This document shows, one piece after another, positions 23,916 through 37,840 of a stretch of DNA of 64,000 bases. The first letter of the stretch is position 1, and every line of letters begins with the position of its first letter. The stretch comes from Theobroma cacao (Eukaryota > Streptophyta > Magnoliopsida > Malvales > Malvaceae), in contig NC_030852.1 in NCBI RefSeq assembly GCF_000208745.1, positions 120,902 through 184,901 of the forward strand, read 5' to 3'. A program made the position numbers and the translations under genes. A model generated the notes under the pieces. That model searched no databases and was not told the origin of the DNA. It was given only the letters and a program-made list of their open reading frames with translations.

Positions 23916-25841
23916 TTGGTGCCTTGCATGAGCTTCAAAAGGGAAAACAGAGTTTCTCGAGAATATTTTTGAGGAAATAGTCGGTATGTAGTTGAGAAGA
24001 TGTTTGTGAATCGTGACGGGAAAGTTGCCGCTGAAGAAGGTGGGAGCCGAACCCGAAAGTATCTTTGAAGAAAGACACGTGGAATTTTAGTGGATAACAG
24101 GGGAAGAGATATAAGTTTCGACGGATTGTCGGGGTGGTTAATACCCCGACGGATTCTTTGGTCTTTGGCTGTTAGTTAGTTCGGTTTATGGATTTTGAAG
24201 AAAAGGGTTGACCCGATGTTACGGGGAATATTTGGCGGTAAATGGCCGTTTTTAGAACGGTAAAAATAAATCAGAATTTGATGTGTTACGTAAGTCGTAC
24301 ATAAATATATAATTTTTGTGTATTTTAAAATAATAATTATATATTTGTATATGGAGTTATATTGGGAGTGTTCCTCTAATTAAGATAGTTTAAGGAATGA
24401 ATTAAGTTCAAATAAAACTTTATAATACATAAAATAAAAATAATGTTTTAAGTTACTATTATTTAATTCAATATATAGAAATCGATTAATTATGAACTAA
24501 ATAAAACAATAAATTAATATAAAATCAAACTAAACTCATACATGACGAGACTTAATCTCGAGACTTATATAATTTAAGGTCATTTTTTGTTTACCTCATA
24601 AGTTTTTATTTTTGTCAAATTCTTCAAAGTAAGTGGAGTTGAATTATGGGTTAACCTTGGGAAGTTGAATATCAAATAACTGATTTATTATTTGGTTATA
24701 GCTGATCTCTTCTAGGAAGGTAAGGTTACTATATATAGACATATATATATTTGATGAATGTGTTTTTTTATACGTATGGCATAAGATTTTGGTTGTACAT
24801 GCAAGCAAAGGTTAGGATTTTCTTTTACCATCCATCTAATATACTGAAGCTCTTGATGTACAATTTTTTTTTTCTTTTTCTCTTCTAGGTAAAACAACAC
24901 TGGGAAGTTGCGATGGCTAAGTATTTGGCGTTCAAGGTACTGCTTTGTGTCTGATAAGGAAAGTATGTGGAATGCGTTTAAATTGTTTTAGCCAGCTTGT
25001 TCAAGGAAATGCATGTTCTTTCCTAATTTTGCTCGAGATTCTTGCGTTGAAGGTTCAATTACTTCATGCTAGAATTTGTGATATGTTTTGGTTAGATCAA
25101 GTTGCAATTCATGTTAGAACGTGTGATGCGTTTCATAGATACATACATACATACTTTTTTTGACAACCTTAAAGCCTCGCAAGTGGCAAGTCCAAAGTCA
25201 CCGGTACCACCTCCACCTGCTTTTTGAGCTTTCAATCCCGGAGCCTCACTTATCTACCCGCTACCTCACCATCACCACCCTCCCCACGCCTCGCAATGCA
25301 AAAGGACCGCATGCATGCATCGAGCCACGTTTTGATCTACAATCGGTCCACATCCCCTCCTTGTTGGGGCGCGTCCACAGGGAAAGGGAACAAAGAAAAG
25401 AAAAAGAGTAAATTACGTAGAATTCCCCTAGTTTTGACTTTAAATTACACATTAGTTTGGACAACCTGCATCCCATTCCCACCTCAAAGTTATAATAATA
25501 GCAACATTGCACACATTCCTACCGTCACGACTTCTGTTCCAGGTGCAATGGAATACACATTATATCAAAAGTTTTTTTAAAAAAAATGCCCTTTATTTCA
25601 TAGAAAAAGCCCTGTAATAATGTCTTTAATTTACCATACAATGCAAATGTACGTAATTTCTTTATTTCATAAATTAAGTTATACCTCTTTCCTTGGATCT
25701 TTGGCAAATAAATAATCATCTCTACAAGTGAGTGTATTAATTTGGCCTTGGATGATTTGTTTCAAAAATTTTGAAAATTAAACTAATTGAACCATAGAAA
25801 ACTAATCGAGTCAACTAAATTATCTCATAAAATCGAAATCA

Positions 25842-25883
<42 letters not shown>

Positions 25884-27773
25884 ATTAATTGGATCGATTA
25901 TTTCCATTATAACTAAGTTGGTAGAGTTGCTTGTTAATTAAATAAGTCAATTTCATACCTATATTTCTAACTAAAATTCTTAATTAATGCTTAGTCATTA
26001 ATTAAATGTAAAAATATAAGAAAATCACTTTAAAAAGGAACTTAATTAATTTGTAGCAAAGCAAAAGTAAGAGAGCACTGTCTTAATATAAGAAGACCAA
26101 GAAATGACTCGATGCCTATCCTATATATGTTTATTTATTTGATTCTAACAAGAGTGAATTGAAAAGAAATCGAGAGTAGGAGTATATGATTAAGCTCATC
26201 CCGACTCAAACCTTTGGCAGGAATGGAATATATATATATGTTCGCGAGGCTCTTCTGTTTAGCCTCTTGCTGCAGATCAGCTTCCTGACTTTAGTCGCCC
26301 CGTTCAAGGAAGAGACCCTTGATTGTCCTTACTAGATCGATCGTTGATGCATGCAGCTGCTAAATTTGCTATGGGTCGGTCTCATCACCAACAGCCAACG
26401 CAACGCAACCTATCTAATCCTTCAGGCCTTAAGAGAAACAACAATCTTCAAGCATGCATTGCATTTCGGGCTCCCTTTCTCTTACTACACCTTGGTTGTC
26501 CTGAAAGGCACGTGCATAGCAACAATCTGTAGGTCCCCACATTGCTTACGGGGGTTCCAGTGAAATTAAGAAACCTGCGATTAAGGAAGGAAGAAGATCA
26601 TAAAGAGGAAGCGAAGGTTATTGGATTTTTAGTTGTCAAAATTCTGAAGCGAAATTACTTAATTCATGCTATTATTTGATATGGATTTGAGTTTCTTCAG
26701 CATTTTAGTTCTCCGTTTTCATAATGCACAAGATTAATTACAGATTAATTACAGATAAGAGAGAAAGTAGCGTAGCGTAGCTAGCTAGCCAATCAAATCA
26801 TGTTTCAGGTATGAAGTATGATTTTTGACAACTTGAAATTCGATTTAACACTTGTTTTTGTTTGGTAATAAATTCTTAAAAGCATTATTATATTAATTAA
26901 TTATATTAATATTGCTATTTCTTTCTTCTTCCTTCTCTTTTTGAATGATAATTAATGTGTCTTAATTATTTTATATTTTCTGTACGTTATCGTCGATTAC
27001 TTCCATGCAATGCCATGTACATTTTTCAATCCAGTATCTTTTCTAATTAAAGTTAAACTTCAAAGTGTCTAAAGAAAAATGTTTAATAACTATATATGTT
27101 TACTTACGTGAATTTTTTTTTATTTTTTATGTCTAAAATAATCATTATTCTTTAATTTGAATCCACATTAATTTTTTTTAATTGTATCATATAAACTCTT
27201 TATTTTTAACCACAATTAATAATTGTCAAATTTAATATTAATTGATATATTTTATCTGCATGGCATATGACTTATTAATTGATCTTTGATGTAATTAAGT
27301 TAATTTACTTTATAAATTATTATGTAATCCAATAATTATCACGTGTCTTACTATGTGAATAGAAAATATCAATTAATATTAAATTTGATAATTATTAATT
27401 TTTTTTAAAGTTAAAAACTTTGTATAGATAAAAATAAGAGTTTCTTTAAGTATAATAAAATTGAGATTTAATTGTATAACTGTATATAATTTTAGGAATT
27501 TTTTTAATATTTAAACTTAAGAAAGTATAAGACCAAAACCGAAACCCGCACCGGTTCAACCGTTTTGTCTGCTGACGTCTCGTGTTGGTAAATAGAAGTG
27601 TCAGGAGAGGGTGGTTTGGTAATAACAAAAGTAAGTTTCAGTTCCTAACAGACAGCAGCTTGGAAAGGCAGAAAAAACTAAAACGACCTCCTTTTATTCT
27701 GTTGTTGTTCACTGTTCTTCTTCTCAACTTGCTCTGAGAGAAACAGCGTCAGTTCGATGCATTGGTGACTACA
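23916..27773. other. Intergenic region, no gene supported
   Basis: About 3.9 kb lie between the divergent pTAC2 and coiled-coil genes, and so hold both promoters. It is AT-rich, with an (AT)n run at 25845-25881 and a short CATA repeat near 25140. Short ORFs at 25160-25580 and 26323-26563 fall in slightly GC-richer patches, but their products match nothing I know and have no partner exons. Confidence 0.5.
25845..25881. repeat. (AT)n microsatellite
   Basis: An uninterrupted AT dinucleotide run in the pTAC2 upstream region. Confidence 0.95.
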
Positions 27774-30700
27774 ATGGCCGATTCTGAGGTAAAATCTCTA
27801 GTACCCTTCTATATATCTAGTTTTTTTTCTTCTTTTCCTTTTTTTGTGTGAATTTTAAACTGTTTTTTTTGTCTTTTTGGGGGTTTTTGTTAAAAAGAGT
27901 TGATTTTGATCTTTTTATTGGTTCAACATGAGTATACTCCATGTGGGTTTCGTTTGACGTTTTCAGTTTTGGTCTTTTTTTAAAAAAGAAATTGACGGCT
28001 TTGAAGAAGGCTTATGCCGAAATAATTCTGAACACGGCCAAAGAGGCGGCGGCGAGGATAATGGTGTCGGAGAGAAAGGCTCTCCGGTATCAGCAGGAGC
28101 TGTTCGCGGCGAAAGATGAGGCGTTGCGTATGTTGCTTAGGTTGAAACAGATGTTGGATGCGAAGGTAACTGTTGGTTTTTGATTGTTGTTGTTTGGCTT
28201 TGTGTCTGATGATGCTTCGGTGCGGTTATCATGAATTTTCTTTTTTTCACTGTTATCTGTTTTGTAACCTGGGTTTTCTCTCTATACTTGTTTTTTGGTG
28301 ATGGATGTTTTTGATGTTTGATTGAATTTATTTGGTTGCTTTTATTGTCAATTTGCTGCGTGGATTGTGAAGAGCTAGTTTGTAACAAATATGTTGTTTT
28401 GATTCATCTATTTGTTACAAACATTCTACACGGTGAAGTGAGCTTGAAGAGACGCAACTTGTGAACTGGAATTACATTTTTAACTATGAATTTGTTTGCT
28501 GTTATTTGTTAACAATTGTATTTGCTTTGCTCGGAATGGTTTGCTTTGATAGGAGGTTATCCATCAATGAAGCTAACACCATTTAGTTTTTTTTGTTAAA
28601 TATTTATAGGCTTTATGGGAAGACGAATGTATCTATTCATGCAAATTAACCGGTTTATGTGCATAAGAATCACCCAAATCTTGTCATGGTGAAAGTGTTA
28701 AAGTAGGGTGCATAAAACTTATTTGGTCTAGTAGATTCAAGCAACTAATCGAGGTTGCATGTTTCAACTTTTGTTAGACAGTTCCACTATAGTTATCTCT
28801 TGGTTGGTGTTTGTTTTGTCCATGTAGCTTTTGTTCTGTGTCACTCAAACCAGCTATGATTGTAGGAGATGTCTGACTTTTATAACTCAAATTTTCATAA
28901 ACCTTTCCTTATATTTGAAGGGCCATACCCTTATACATATGCCCATTCAAGGTATCTGATATGTATATATATCATGGTTATGCCTGAGAAAATGAGTTAG
29001 TCAGTGCAATTTAGCCAATACTGAACACACATCATAACTCGCTCTGTGCTATGATTGTAGGTTAATGAAGCAGAGATGATATCCTTGAATCAACAGAAAA
29101 GAATTGAAGAGCTTGAAGCACAACTGGGGGAAGCTGAGGATATAGTTAGAGATCTTAGAACAGAATTGAGAGAAGCACAGGATGAGTTGGAGAAGCTGAC
29201 AAAAGACAGAGTGCAGTGTTTGGGCAAACAAAAGTCAAAATATGATCTTGCTGCTTCTGTAGAGATATCTCAGGAAAATGGAATCAACAATTTTGGGTCT
29301 GCCAGATCTTCTTCACCTGATGCGGAAAATGATTTTGTGACAGTTTCTGACATCAAGAATTCAGTTCTGAACGGAACATATGTGGGTAATAAGTGTTCTT
29401 GTACTGATAATTGCTATGTTTGTAACCCTGATTTTGCCTCCATAGTAATGAGACGCAAAGAACCTGACCTGTATAGAAATGGGTGCACTCAGAGGATTCG
29501 TGCACTTGAAAGGATTTGTGCAAAGAATGAAAAAACTAGAGAAGGTGAAGAAAGTAGAGATATGCATACAAAACTTTCGCTGAGAGCTGACATGCGTAGA
29601 CCAGAGGAAAAAACAGATGAGTTGAAAGTGATGCAAAGTGATGCATACAACATTATCCAAGTTCTTCCTCTTAGTCCTTTTCACAGGAAAAGGAAAAGAG
29701 CTGCTAGATATAAGAAAAATAAAGTGCCCTCATCCATGAATATTTCTGATCAGGTTGTAGCAACGTGTCAAGAATCTGATATATTTTGCTCCGAAAGTTT
29801 TTCACTTGCTGTTGCTGATAATGCTCAATCTGGGGAAAATTCTAGGATCTTTGAACATGATGCTCAGAAGGGTCTTCATTCTCCTTCAATCCCTAGATCA
29901 CCTTCAGATGCAGCTAAAGGAATTACTCAATCAAGACATGAAGATGTTGGAAAGGATGATGTGGAGTTTGTAAAAGCTTGTGATTTCCAGAATGACAAAA
30001 ACAATGATAAATTGCTGACAGACAAAAAGGAGCTGACAAGACAGGAAAGTGGATCTGCTAACAATTCAGGGGTTCCATCTTGCAAAATGGAGCTTGAGAT
30101 GGTTGGCATGTCTGCAGTAAACTTGGATGTTAAAGTGTCTGAAATAACTGAAGGGTCTTCTACTCAACCTGTAAATAATAAGTTTCTCATGTACACGTTT
30201 AAAAGAAAGCGGAAGAAGGAGTTGATGAGCAGCCCTGATAGAGATTCCTCACTTGATGATGGCATTTCACCGAGGAATACAGAGGAGAAACAAAACGGCT
30301 TGCTAGACGCAGAAAAGTCCACATTGTTAACTGAATCATCTCGAGACAGCCGGCGCCTAGCACAGGTTGCTCATCAGGTTGGTTATCAATTATCATAAGT
30401 GCTTCTTTACATGCATTATGTTTGTGCATGGACTGGCGTAGGCATTGGCTAGTGCATGTGTCTATGTGCTTGTGTGTATCTCTAAATTAAGATGTCATAT
30501 CAGACAACAATTACCTGTGAAGAAACTTGGGTTCTGATATTTTACGTTTGGCCTGACTTGATATGGGTAAGTATAGATCAATTTGGGCCATAAATTTTAT
30601 TTTAATTGATTATATGTTTTGAGGTAACTTAATTGGGATGCTGTCAATGTCTACTTGTTCCCATGTTCAATTTCCCCAAAAAGACATATTTACTAACAAA

Positions 30701-33569
30701 ACTTGATGTGAATTCCAAGATACACTTTGAAAGAAATACCCTGCCAATAATTCCTTGTTCTTCATGTCTTAACTATCATTATTATCCTTATTTTTCATGG
30801 AATATACTTTCTTTTATTGCCTTTGATCATTTTCTTGTGATCTCAAAGTTCCTCTCAATCTCATACGTGCACTGGCTGTACAAATCATGCTAGTACCCAT
30901 TCTTTCATCCTCTAGATAGATTGTTGATTTCACTTTTTTCAAAACAATAACCTCAATATGAATGTTGTTTGGCTTTCTGCTGGCAAAAATATGACAGCAT
31001 AGTTTTAGTGACACACTTGTTTTTACTTTTGCATGAGAGTTGCAGCTCCTTCCTTTGAATGAGAATGAGGGCTTAGCTGAGAACATTCAACACTTTCTGA
31101 AAATTGCTATGCTGTTTTTCATTACTATTTGACTAAATGTAACTCTAAGATGTGGTAGAGTCATCAAAGAGACTGTTGGTGCAATCTCAAGAAATACTAA
31201 AATATGTGGCAAGTTGTCATTTTTTTATTGTGGGTGAAAGGCGATTCAAACCCACTCCTTGAACAGGAAAACACATGCACCTACCAAAGCCAAATGCTCA
31301 GGTGCATTTACCAAATGTTTTGAAAACCATATTTTTGCCAAAGCTCTATTTTATTTTCTTCTATTCCTATTTTAGTTATTAGCCATGCTAACAATCTTGA
31401 CCCCCCATATTTTGCATTCAACAATGGCACTGCAAGGATTTTGATAAGGGGATATTTGAACACATAGAATTAGCTCCTGAAAGGTGGTAGGATCAAACAT
31501 TAAGCTTAATCTTTGTCATGTGACCTATGTCTAAGGTGAGTGAGTTCTCTTCAATCTTTTAAGGGATGATGAAGCTTTATCAATTCTCCTTGCAATGTAT
31601 TGCATTGTCATGATTGTAATAAATGTATTCTTGACAAACTAAAGTACTTGTTACATTGTTATTGAGTCATGTTCTATGTATTAGTTTATCAGACATTTAG
31701 GTCCTTCATTTGGTGGAATGTGTAAGCCACCTCCTTATTGGGTCAATTCCTGCCATAACTTATTAACTAACTTTTGGTTTTGATTTGCTCTGAGACTCTC
31801 TTAGATTTTTTTGTCAAATCAGAAATTATCCCCATCTTAATTTATCTATCACTATAAGTGCATCCTTTTTTTCCCTATTCATTAAATCATTTATATTTGT
31901 TTTCCAACTTACCTTCCTGACGTAGCAAGTTAGCGTGAAAACAAGGGCTTACACTTGATAGAACTTTTAAAATTGATAACCAAGTTTCAAACACAGAAAC
32001 TTACACTCAAAATTTGAGAGAAATATAATGTCATTCAATAATTTAAAAAAATTAGTTATCTAACAATTAAGCCTAAAGGTGCTATTTATAATTGTCTACT
32101 CCTACTTAACCTAAACTTGGAATGCAAGTAAAATAAATTAAAATAAGAAAATATTCTACCTTAGACTGCCTTGGAGTACAAAAAAAGTAAATTCCTAAAC
32201 CCATATTTACTTGTCATCCTAGTAAAACAAAATAAAAAGATAATCTATTATACCTATAATTCCTATGTAAGATTCATAACTAAACAAGGAAAACATTAAA
32301 ATTATGAATATGCACATTTATGGTTTTTGGGTTTTTTTCTTAGCTTCTAACACCTAACTTGCTCTAAGAAATTATCTGTTAGACGTTCTACGTCACTTTT
32401 TCATGTCAGAGGAGACTACTTTAATGCTTGCACATATTAACTTACTTGCTTTTGTTACACATGCACTTCTTTACTCCCCATCGAAATCCATTGGGAACCG
32501 TATCATTTTGCCTCCATTCTGTTATATTGCATCTAATACCTCACCGTCATGAAATGAAGGTGCAAGAAACAATTATCAATCATCTTTTTTCTCTCACAAA
32601 TGATGTCACTTGTAAGTAACAACAGCCCTTTTATAGACTGAAGCAAAATCTTGAGATTCAGTTTAGTGTTAAGCTTTTAGGAATTCATGCCCTCTGAAAA
32701 AATGTAATATGCAATTGATGGTTACAATAAAGCATAGACATCTAATATTGTTAGCGTGGTGATTTCCTCATCAATTTTGAAATGGACCTTTCAAAGTTTA
32801 AACCCCAGGTGACTAAAACAAAGAGTTGCTCATTTGCATTGGAGCATTTTAATGCATGGTTTTACAGTTTGGTCTACTGTTGCATCTTGCCTTGTCCTGC
32901 CGGTAAGAAACTGCTTCATCTGTGCTTTCCATGTTTTTTCTTTTTTCTGTCTTTGAATGTTTGAAATGTCATTTAGAGATTGGCATGATGGGTTGATTGC
33001 TTAGAGATGGACATGATGGATAGGTCAATTTGGGGCTTTCAATTAAGGGTTTTATTGCCTCTGTTGTTGTGAACAAAGATCAGGTCTTCCTGCATTTCCC
33101 CTAACATTTATGGTAGACATTGACCTAGTATCATAGGGAAGTTTGCTAGCATCTATTGTAGATGAGACTAAACATGAGATTTTAAGTTCTTAATTCTACT
33201 TCTTCTACATTATTCTCAGTATCTGTTTCAACCTTCTGTGGAGTTCCCAGAAACATTTGTCTTTCTTGAAAATTCAATGTGATCAATCTGTTCAATACAA
33301 GATATTCCACCTTTCTCTCTCTGCTAACCTGGTTTGAAAATGTCCAGTAATTATTTTTACTTTTTATTTTTTATGACCCCTATTTCTAGAGCTCACATCA
33401 TGCATATATTAATTTTTCTCAAGCAGCATGCTGCCTGTGTTTATCATTTGATATCTATTCATGACAGCTACAATCTGTTGTTTTTAATCATAATACTACA
33501 TATTGATTTGTCTGTTATTTTTCTCTTTGGCAGCTCATATCATTATCAGAAAAGAAGTGGCTGTTGTAG
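27774..33569 (+). CDS. Coiled-coil, NLS-containing plant protein of unknown function
   Basis: Four exons join in phase 0: 27774-27788 (only MADSE), 27989-28165, 29061-30377 and 33534-33569 (the last 11 residues plus stop), giving 514 residues. Exon 2 and the start of exon 3 form a heptad-rich, charged coiled coil (about residues 6-110, e.g. QKRIEELEAQLGEAEDIV). The middle is polar and low in complexity and has a small cysteine cluster (NKCSCTDNCYVCNP). Two basic clusters, FHRKRKRAARYKKNK and FKRKRKKE, look like nuclear localisation signals. The C terminus ends LISLSEKKWLL, a short conserved-looking motif. I recognise it as a plant-specific uncharacterised type and do not assign a function; the likely location is nuclear. 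The tiny terminal exons rest on splice signals and phase alone. Intron 3 is 3.2 kb and holds repeats. Confidence 0.75.
31225..31325 (-). mobile_element. tRNA-derived SINE copy in the intron
   Basis: On the minus strand it has an A-box-like part (TTGGCTTTGGTAGGTGCA) and a B box (GGGTTTGAATCGCC), followed by an A run (AAAAAAATGAC). It has the same layout as the copy at 43706-43801. No convincing flanking duplication was found. Confidence 0.55.
31918..32395. mobile_element. Repeat relic with inverted ends, related to the LTR at the window start
   Basis: The left end reads TGACGTAGCAAGTTAG. The right side has CTAACTTGCT (about 32354) and TACGTCA (32389-32395), which are partial inverted complements. 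The core (32080-32200) shares with 250-360 a TATTTATA box and then GCAAGTAAAATAAA and AATAAGAAAATAT in the same order. It is probably an old LTR-type insertion inside intron 3, with no clear target duplication. Confidence 0.4.
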
Positions 33570-34396
33570 ATGTGGCTGGTTGGTGCATTCATTGGAGGAT
33601 GCTGAACTGAAGCAGCAAATTGAAGCAGTCCCACTTAGGGTATAGATGTTGAACCAGTGTTTTAGTAAAGAATGGGCATAAGAAGATAGATGGTTCAACT
33701 AGGAAGAGCTATAGGTGTTGGATTAATTATAATGGTCATTATATCCTTCAAGTCATCAACATGCTGTATGTCTTTAGTGCTGTTTTGGTCTCATTACTAT
33801 ATTTAAAATATGTGAAGATTTAACTGTTTTGAATTGGCTTTAGTAAAATGATCAAATTTGCAATTTTTGCTCACTATTTCGTTGTTGGGTGCAAAAAGAG
33901 GCTGAGCAAGATGATGCTTGGTCCCGGAACATATGGTTTATACCAATGGAAAGCCAAAAGCAGAAGACACAATGATGAAACACAGGTCTGCTCTCCATGG
34001 TAGTTAGTTGTCCAACTTTATACAGTGTTTGAACGGCGGGAACTTTGGATGTCCTTTGGGAACAAAATGCTCATGGCCATGCCCGCACGTTTCAAGTCAG
34101 AATATGCTTACTTTTGTTTTTAAAGGAAAACACGTCATACGCAACATTAAATCCTGTTATAATTGTTGTCCAAATAATTTACAAGTGATTTGTTTTTGGT
34201 TTTTTTTCTCAAACTACACAATTAAATCCTGTTATAAAGCATCATACTACCTGAACTTGTAGAGTTCATATTTATGTAATATTAGATCAATTAAAATCGT
34301 GTGTAAGGGCGGCATTGTAAGTTTTTTCATCGGTGGTTAATTTTGGGAAAAGAAAAAAAAACAAAAGAAGCTTCAAAATTAATATTTGAATATGGA

Positions 34397-34432
34397 ATAC
34401 ATACATACATACATACATACATACATACATAC
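34397..34432. repeat. (ATAC)9 microsatellite
   Basis: A perfect ATAC tetranucleotide run, about 130 bases upstream of the start codon of the small membrane-protein gene. Confidence 0.95.
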
Positions 34433-34561
34433 CTAAGAAAGTCTGAAAACAGGTAAAGACCGCAAAAAAGGGCTATATCCTGTCAAATTCCTTGTGTGCT
34501 TAACTTAGCTTCGCAGTTAGCAACCTCCAACACCAAATTCTCATACAGAGAAAGAGAGAAG

Positions 34562-36583
34562 ATGGGGTGGGCAAGCAGAGCGGGGGATTGGGCCTTTAAA
34601 GGGTTCACAGCGGGTCTAGGATTGGCCACCATTTACCTAACCGCCACTTTCTCTGTTAATGTTTACAGAGGCCTAGCCTGGCACAACGCTCAATCGGTAT
34701 TTCTTCTCCTCTTTGCTTTCTGCCCTTTCCTTTTACATTCTGTTGATTCGATCGAATCCCATCTATTTTTGTTAGTGTTTTCATCTTTTTTATGCTGGGA
34801 CTTGGAATTCCGTTTTGATGATATTGAATGATTCAGTGGAAATCCAATTTTTTTTTCATGCTCCTCCAGTCCTTAACTCAGAACCGGTGCCAATTTATGG
34901 ACGCATAGGGGATGTAGCATTAGCCCATGATTCACAGTAGCTATATTTTCTTTCGTTGCAGCTTTATGTTAATCGGATGGCCTGCGTATGACCTGTTTTC
35001 CTCCATAAATCAGTAATATCACATTAATAAAAATTTGTGCTTTATTTAATGAAACCTAATCCTTGTGAGCAGACCAGACCACCAAATCTTTCTCTTTCGA
35101 GGAGTTGATCCAATATTATAAAGCTCGTTTTTATGCTTAGGGTATATGCTCTTCTTTTGTCATAACCGTATTCTTTTTCAACCAGTATGCATTTCTGAGA
35201 GGTATTTCGAGCTACTTGTTATAGTAAATGATAAATGTTTGTCACAATATGCAAGGAAACATGTTTCTGCTTTCCAATATTTACATGTCTCTGAAATGCC
35301 CTCTCAATTTGTGTTAGTTGATGTCCGATCAGATCTGCATCCATCTTCTCATCACCTCTGGAAATCAGATAATGGAGTGTTTGGGTCGTTTGGGAGTATT
35401 AATAGTATGTCTCTACATGGTTCAGAGCATAATAGCGTTTCTTTTTTTAACTGCTACTGCATCTGAAATCATTTGTGAAAGATCTATGAGCTGTGCACAT
35501 GTCAAAAGGATTTTATAAGGACTAATCTACTTCAAAAGCTTCCTAGATGATGATTAACTAGAAAATTGAAGTCAAATGAAAACCATGAATGAGAGAAATT
35601 AAAAATCCTTTCAAGTTGTAACTATGGTTTTTGTGAAAACACTTGGAAGCTTTAATTGGAAGCAGTGAACGAAGAGAGTTCCTTCAAATAGATTTAGATT
35701 AGATATTTTCTTTGCTAAATTCATCTAAATGAGAGTTATTTCCGTGTGTGTGTCCGCATGTGTTTGCATGTATGTTCATGCATATGCATGGATTTTGTTG
35801 CAATTCACATCTTGTTTTTCATTTTCAACTAGAATTTCTGACATCTTTATTCTGTTGCAGAAGGTTGGCCTTACTCACAGTAATAAGGAACTAGAATGCT
35901 TACCTTTAAAAGTGGTTAATTGCATTTTCTTAGCAGGCTTGGTAAAGGACTGGTGGCTTTTTCTTCCCTTTGTGCCTGGCTAGAGTTGGAACAACCTATA
36001 TCATATCTTTGTTTCAACCATCAATCTTAACTATGCATTTTCTTCACTGCCTGCCAGTTATAGGGACTTTACATTTTATGGCGTTATCTTTATTGGGTCG
36101 ACTACATGTAACGTTACTTAGTATTGTTTGTATAAAGTATTTTAAAAATTACAGCTTTTTACTTTATTAAAAAGAAAGAGGATGAAGATTGAGTAAAGAC
36201 AGATTTTGCATGTGTGATGAATCTGATACTTTCAGTCCTGAGGTACTGTGTTTAATAAATCAGTAGCAGCATTGAGCCTCATATAATGTATGCGTGTAGG
36301 TTATCAGTTCCCTTTCAGGTGTTACAGACTAATTTTAACAAATTACTGGCTTATGAATGAGTGCAAGCTGCTAGGCTGAAGCTTAGCTTCCTTTGATTTT
36401 TGATCTTCACTATTGTCTAATATGGAGTATATGGTTATTGGTAATCTTTTAGCTGATGGAAATGTGCTGTCAAAATATTGAGCTCCTTTAGTTGAGATTT
36501 GACTGTCTTTTTCCTTTGTTTTTTTTTTGTATTTTTTTGAGCAGAAAATTGAGAAGCAGGGCTCGACTGAACAATCCGCATAA
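34562..36583 (+). CDS. 57-residue single-pass membrane microprotein
   Basis: Exon 1 (34562-34696) encodes 45 residues starting MGWASRAGDWAFKGFTAG. Exon 2 (36545-36583) adds KIEKQGSTEQSA and a stop. Both join in phase 0 with GT...AG signals across a 1.85-kb intron. Residues about 14-36 form one hydrophobic, Gly/Ala/Thr-rich helix, and the tail is short and charged. I recognise the MGWASRAGDWAF start as a conserved small plant protein without an assigned function. The size and layout resemble small organelle membrane proteins, but the location is inference. Read without splicing, the ORF would run on into intron sequence (VFLLLFAFCPFLL), a spurious extension. An (ATAC)n repeat lies just upstream. 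Confidence 0.72.
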
Positions 36584-37840
36584 CATAGCTCCCGGCGGCA
36601 AGGGAACTCTGGTCTTAAATTTGTCAAAATTTGTGTCCTTAAAATCACAATTTACTTTATTTTTAATGTATCACCAGATGGACTTTGAGTTGAGTTTCAA
36701 GCTGAGGATTCTTGGTCTTGGAGGTTTTTTTATTTTTTTTTTGGTATTAGTGTGAAATAACTTCTTGATTTCACTTTGAGAACTGATGCAGAAAAATTGT
36801 TCTTGTTTTCAGTTATACGTATATCCCAACATGCTCAACCTCACAAGTTATTACTGGTTTATACAAGAAAACAAATTCATGTATAGGCATCAATGGTAAA
36901 GCGGTAAGTTTATCTCTAGCGGGACAAAGTGTTAGGTTAAGAAGCATTTGTCTTAACTTAATTAGACCCCCACCCACCATCATAACCTGGCTATGAGGAC
37001 GCTCATCATCGATTTCAGGTGATTTATAAATCAAGAACAAACCAAATGTGTTTCAGAAACATCAGGAAGCTATACACATCTTCACACACTACACCACTCT
37101 TTCTCCCCTTCTCATGCCTCAATTTACTAGAAAATTTTCAAATTATCAGATGACGCCACTTCTCTTGGTCTCTCCACAAGATGCAAGACTGTAGACTTTC
37201 TGAGGTGAGTTTTAAATGAACTAACTGCATAACAACTCCACCACGCAATTTGCTATTAAGCTACTTCATAATATAAGTGGATTATCATCTTTGTTGTCTC
37301 CCTTATCCACCACTGACCTTAAAAATTGAGTGCAATTCCCAAGTCCCGACCATCCTGCAAACCTGCTAAAAGGGGAAATAGAACCTCAACCACAACTGTC
37401 CCAAAAGAAAGAAAGAAAAAGCCTATCTCACGTCTCATGTCTGAAATAAACAGAGATGGCCTATGAATGCCTACGATGGATGACAATTGTAAGGACATGA
37501 GAATCCAGGTTGATTCATGGATGGCTATAAATAAAGACAAGTTGCTTCTCTAACTGAAAGCTTGAATTTCAAGGAAAATGTTAAATGGCTGTTCTATGGG
37601 ACATGGGGGCAGGACCTACTCCACCCCCAATAATAAGGAGCAGGAACCTTCCTTTTTATTTACTGCTAGAGAAGGAAATGATTTATATTCCCCAGCAAAA
37701 TAAAGGCATGCACATAGGAGTGGGTTGCATATCCAACGTCTCAGAGGAAATATTGACATTCAAGCAGGTTGTGCCAAATCAAAGTATAATGAGATTACAA
37801 GGCAAAAAATTTCATAATAAATACCTGCTGCTTCTGGTGG
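36584..37840. other. Convergent spacer, no gene seen
   Basis: It holds the 3' flanks of the plus-strand microprotein gene and the minus-strand TOR1-like gene. Around 36890-36960 is a segment (AATGGTAAAGCGGTAAG) that resembles dispersed plant repeats. Short ORFs here are not convincing. Confidence 0.5.

Noticed and set aside
25160..25580. Overlapping ORFs upstream of the coiled-coil gene
   Set aside because: They are low-complexity, have no matching frames or splice partners, and fall in a patch that looks like non-coding DNA.
26323..26563. GC-richer patch, considered as a microRNA precursor
   Set aside because: GGCACGTGCA resembles the end of miR164, but the rest of the mature sequence and a long hairpin are absent.
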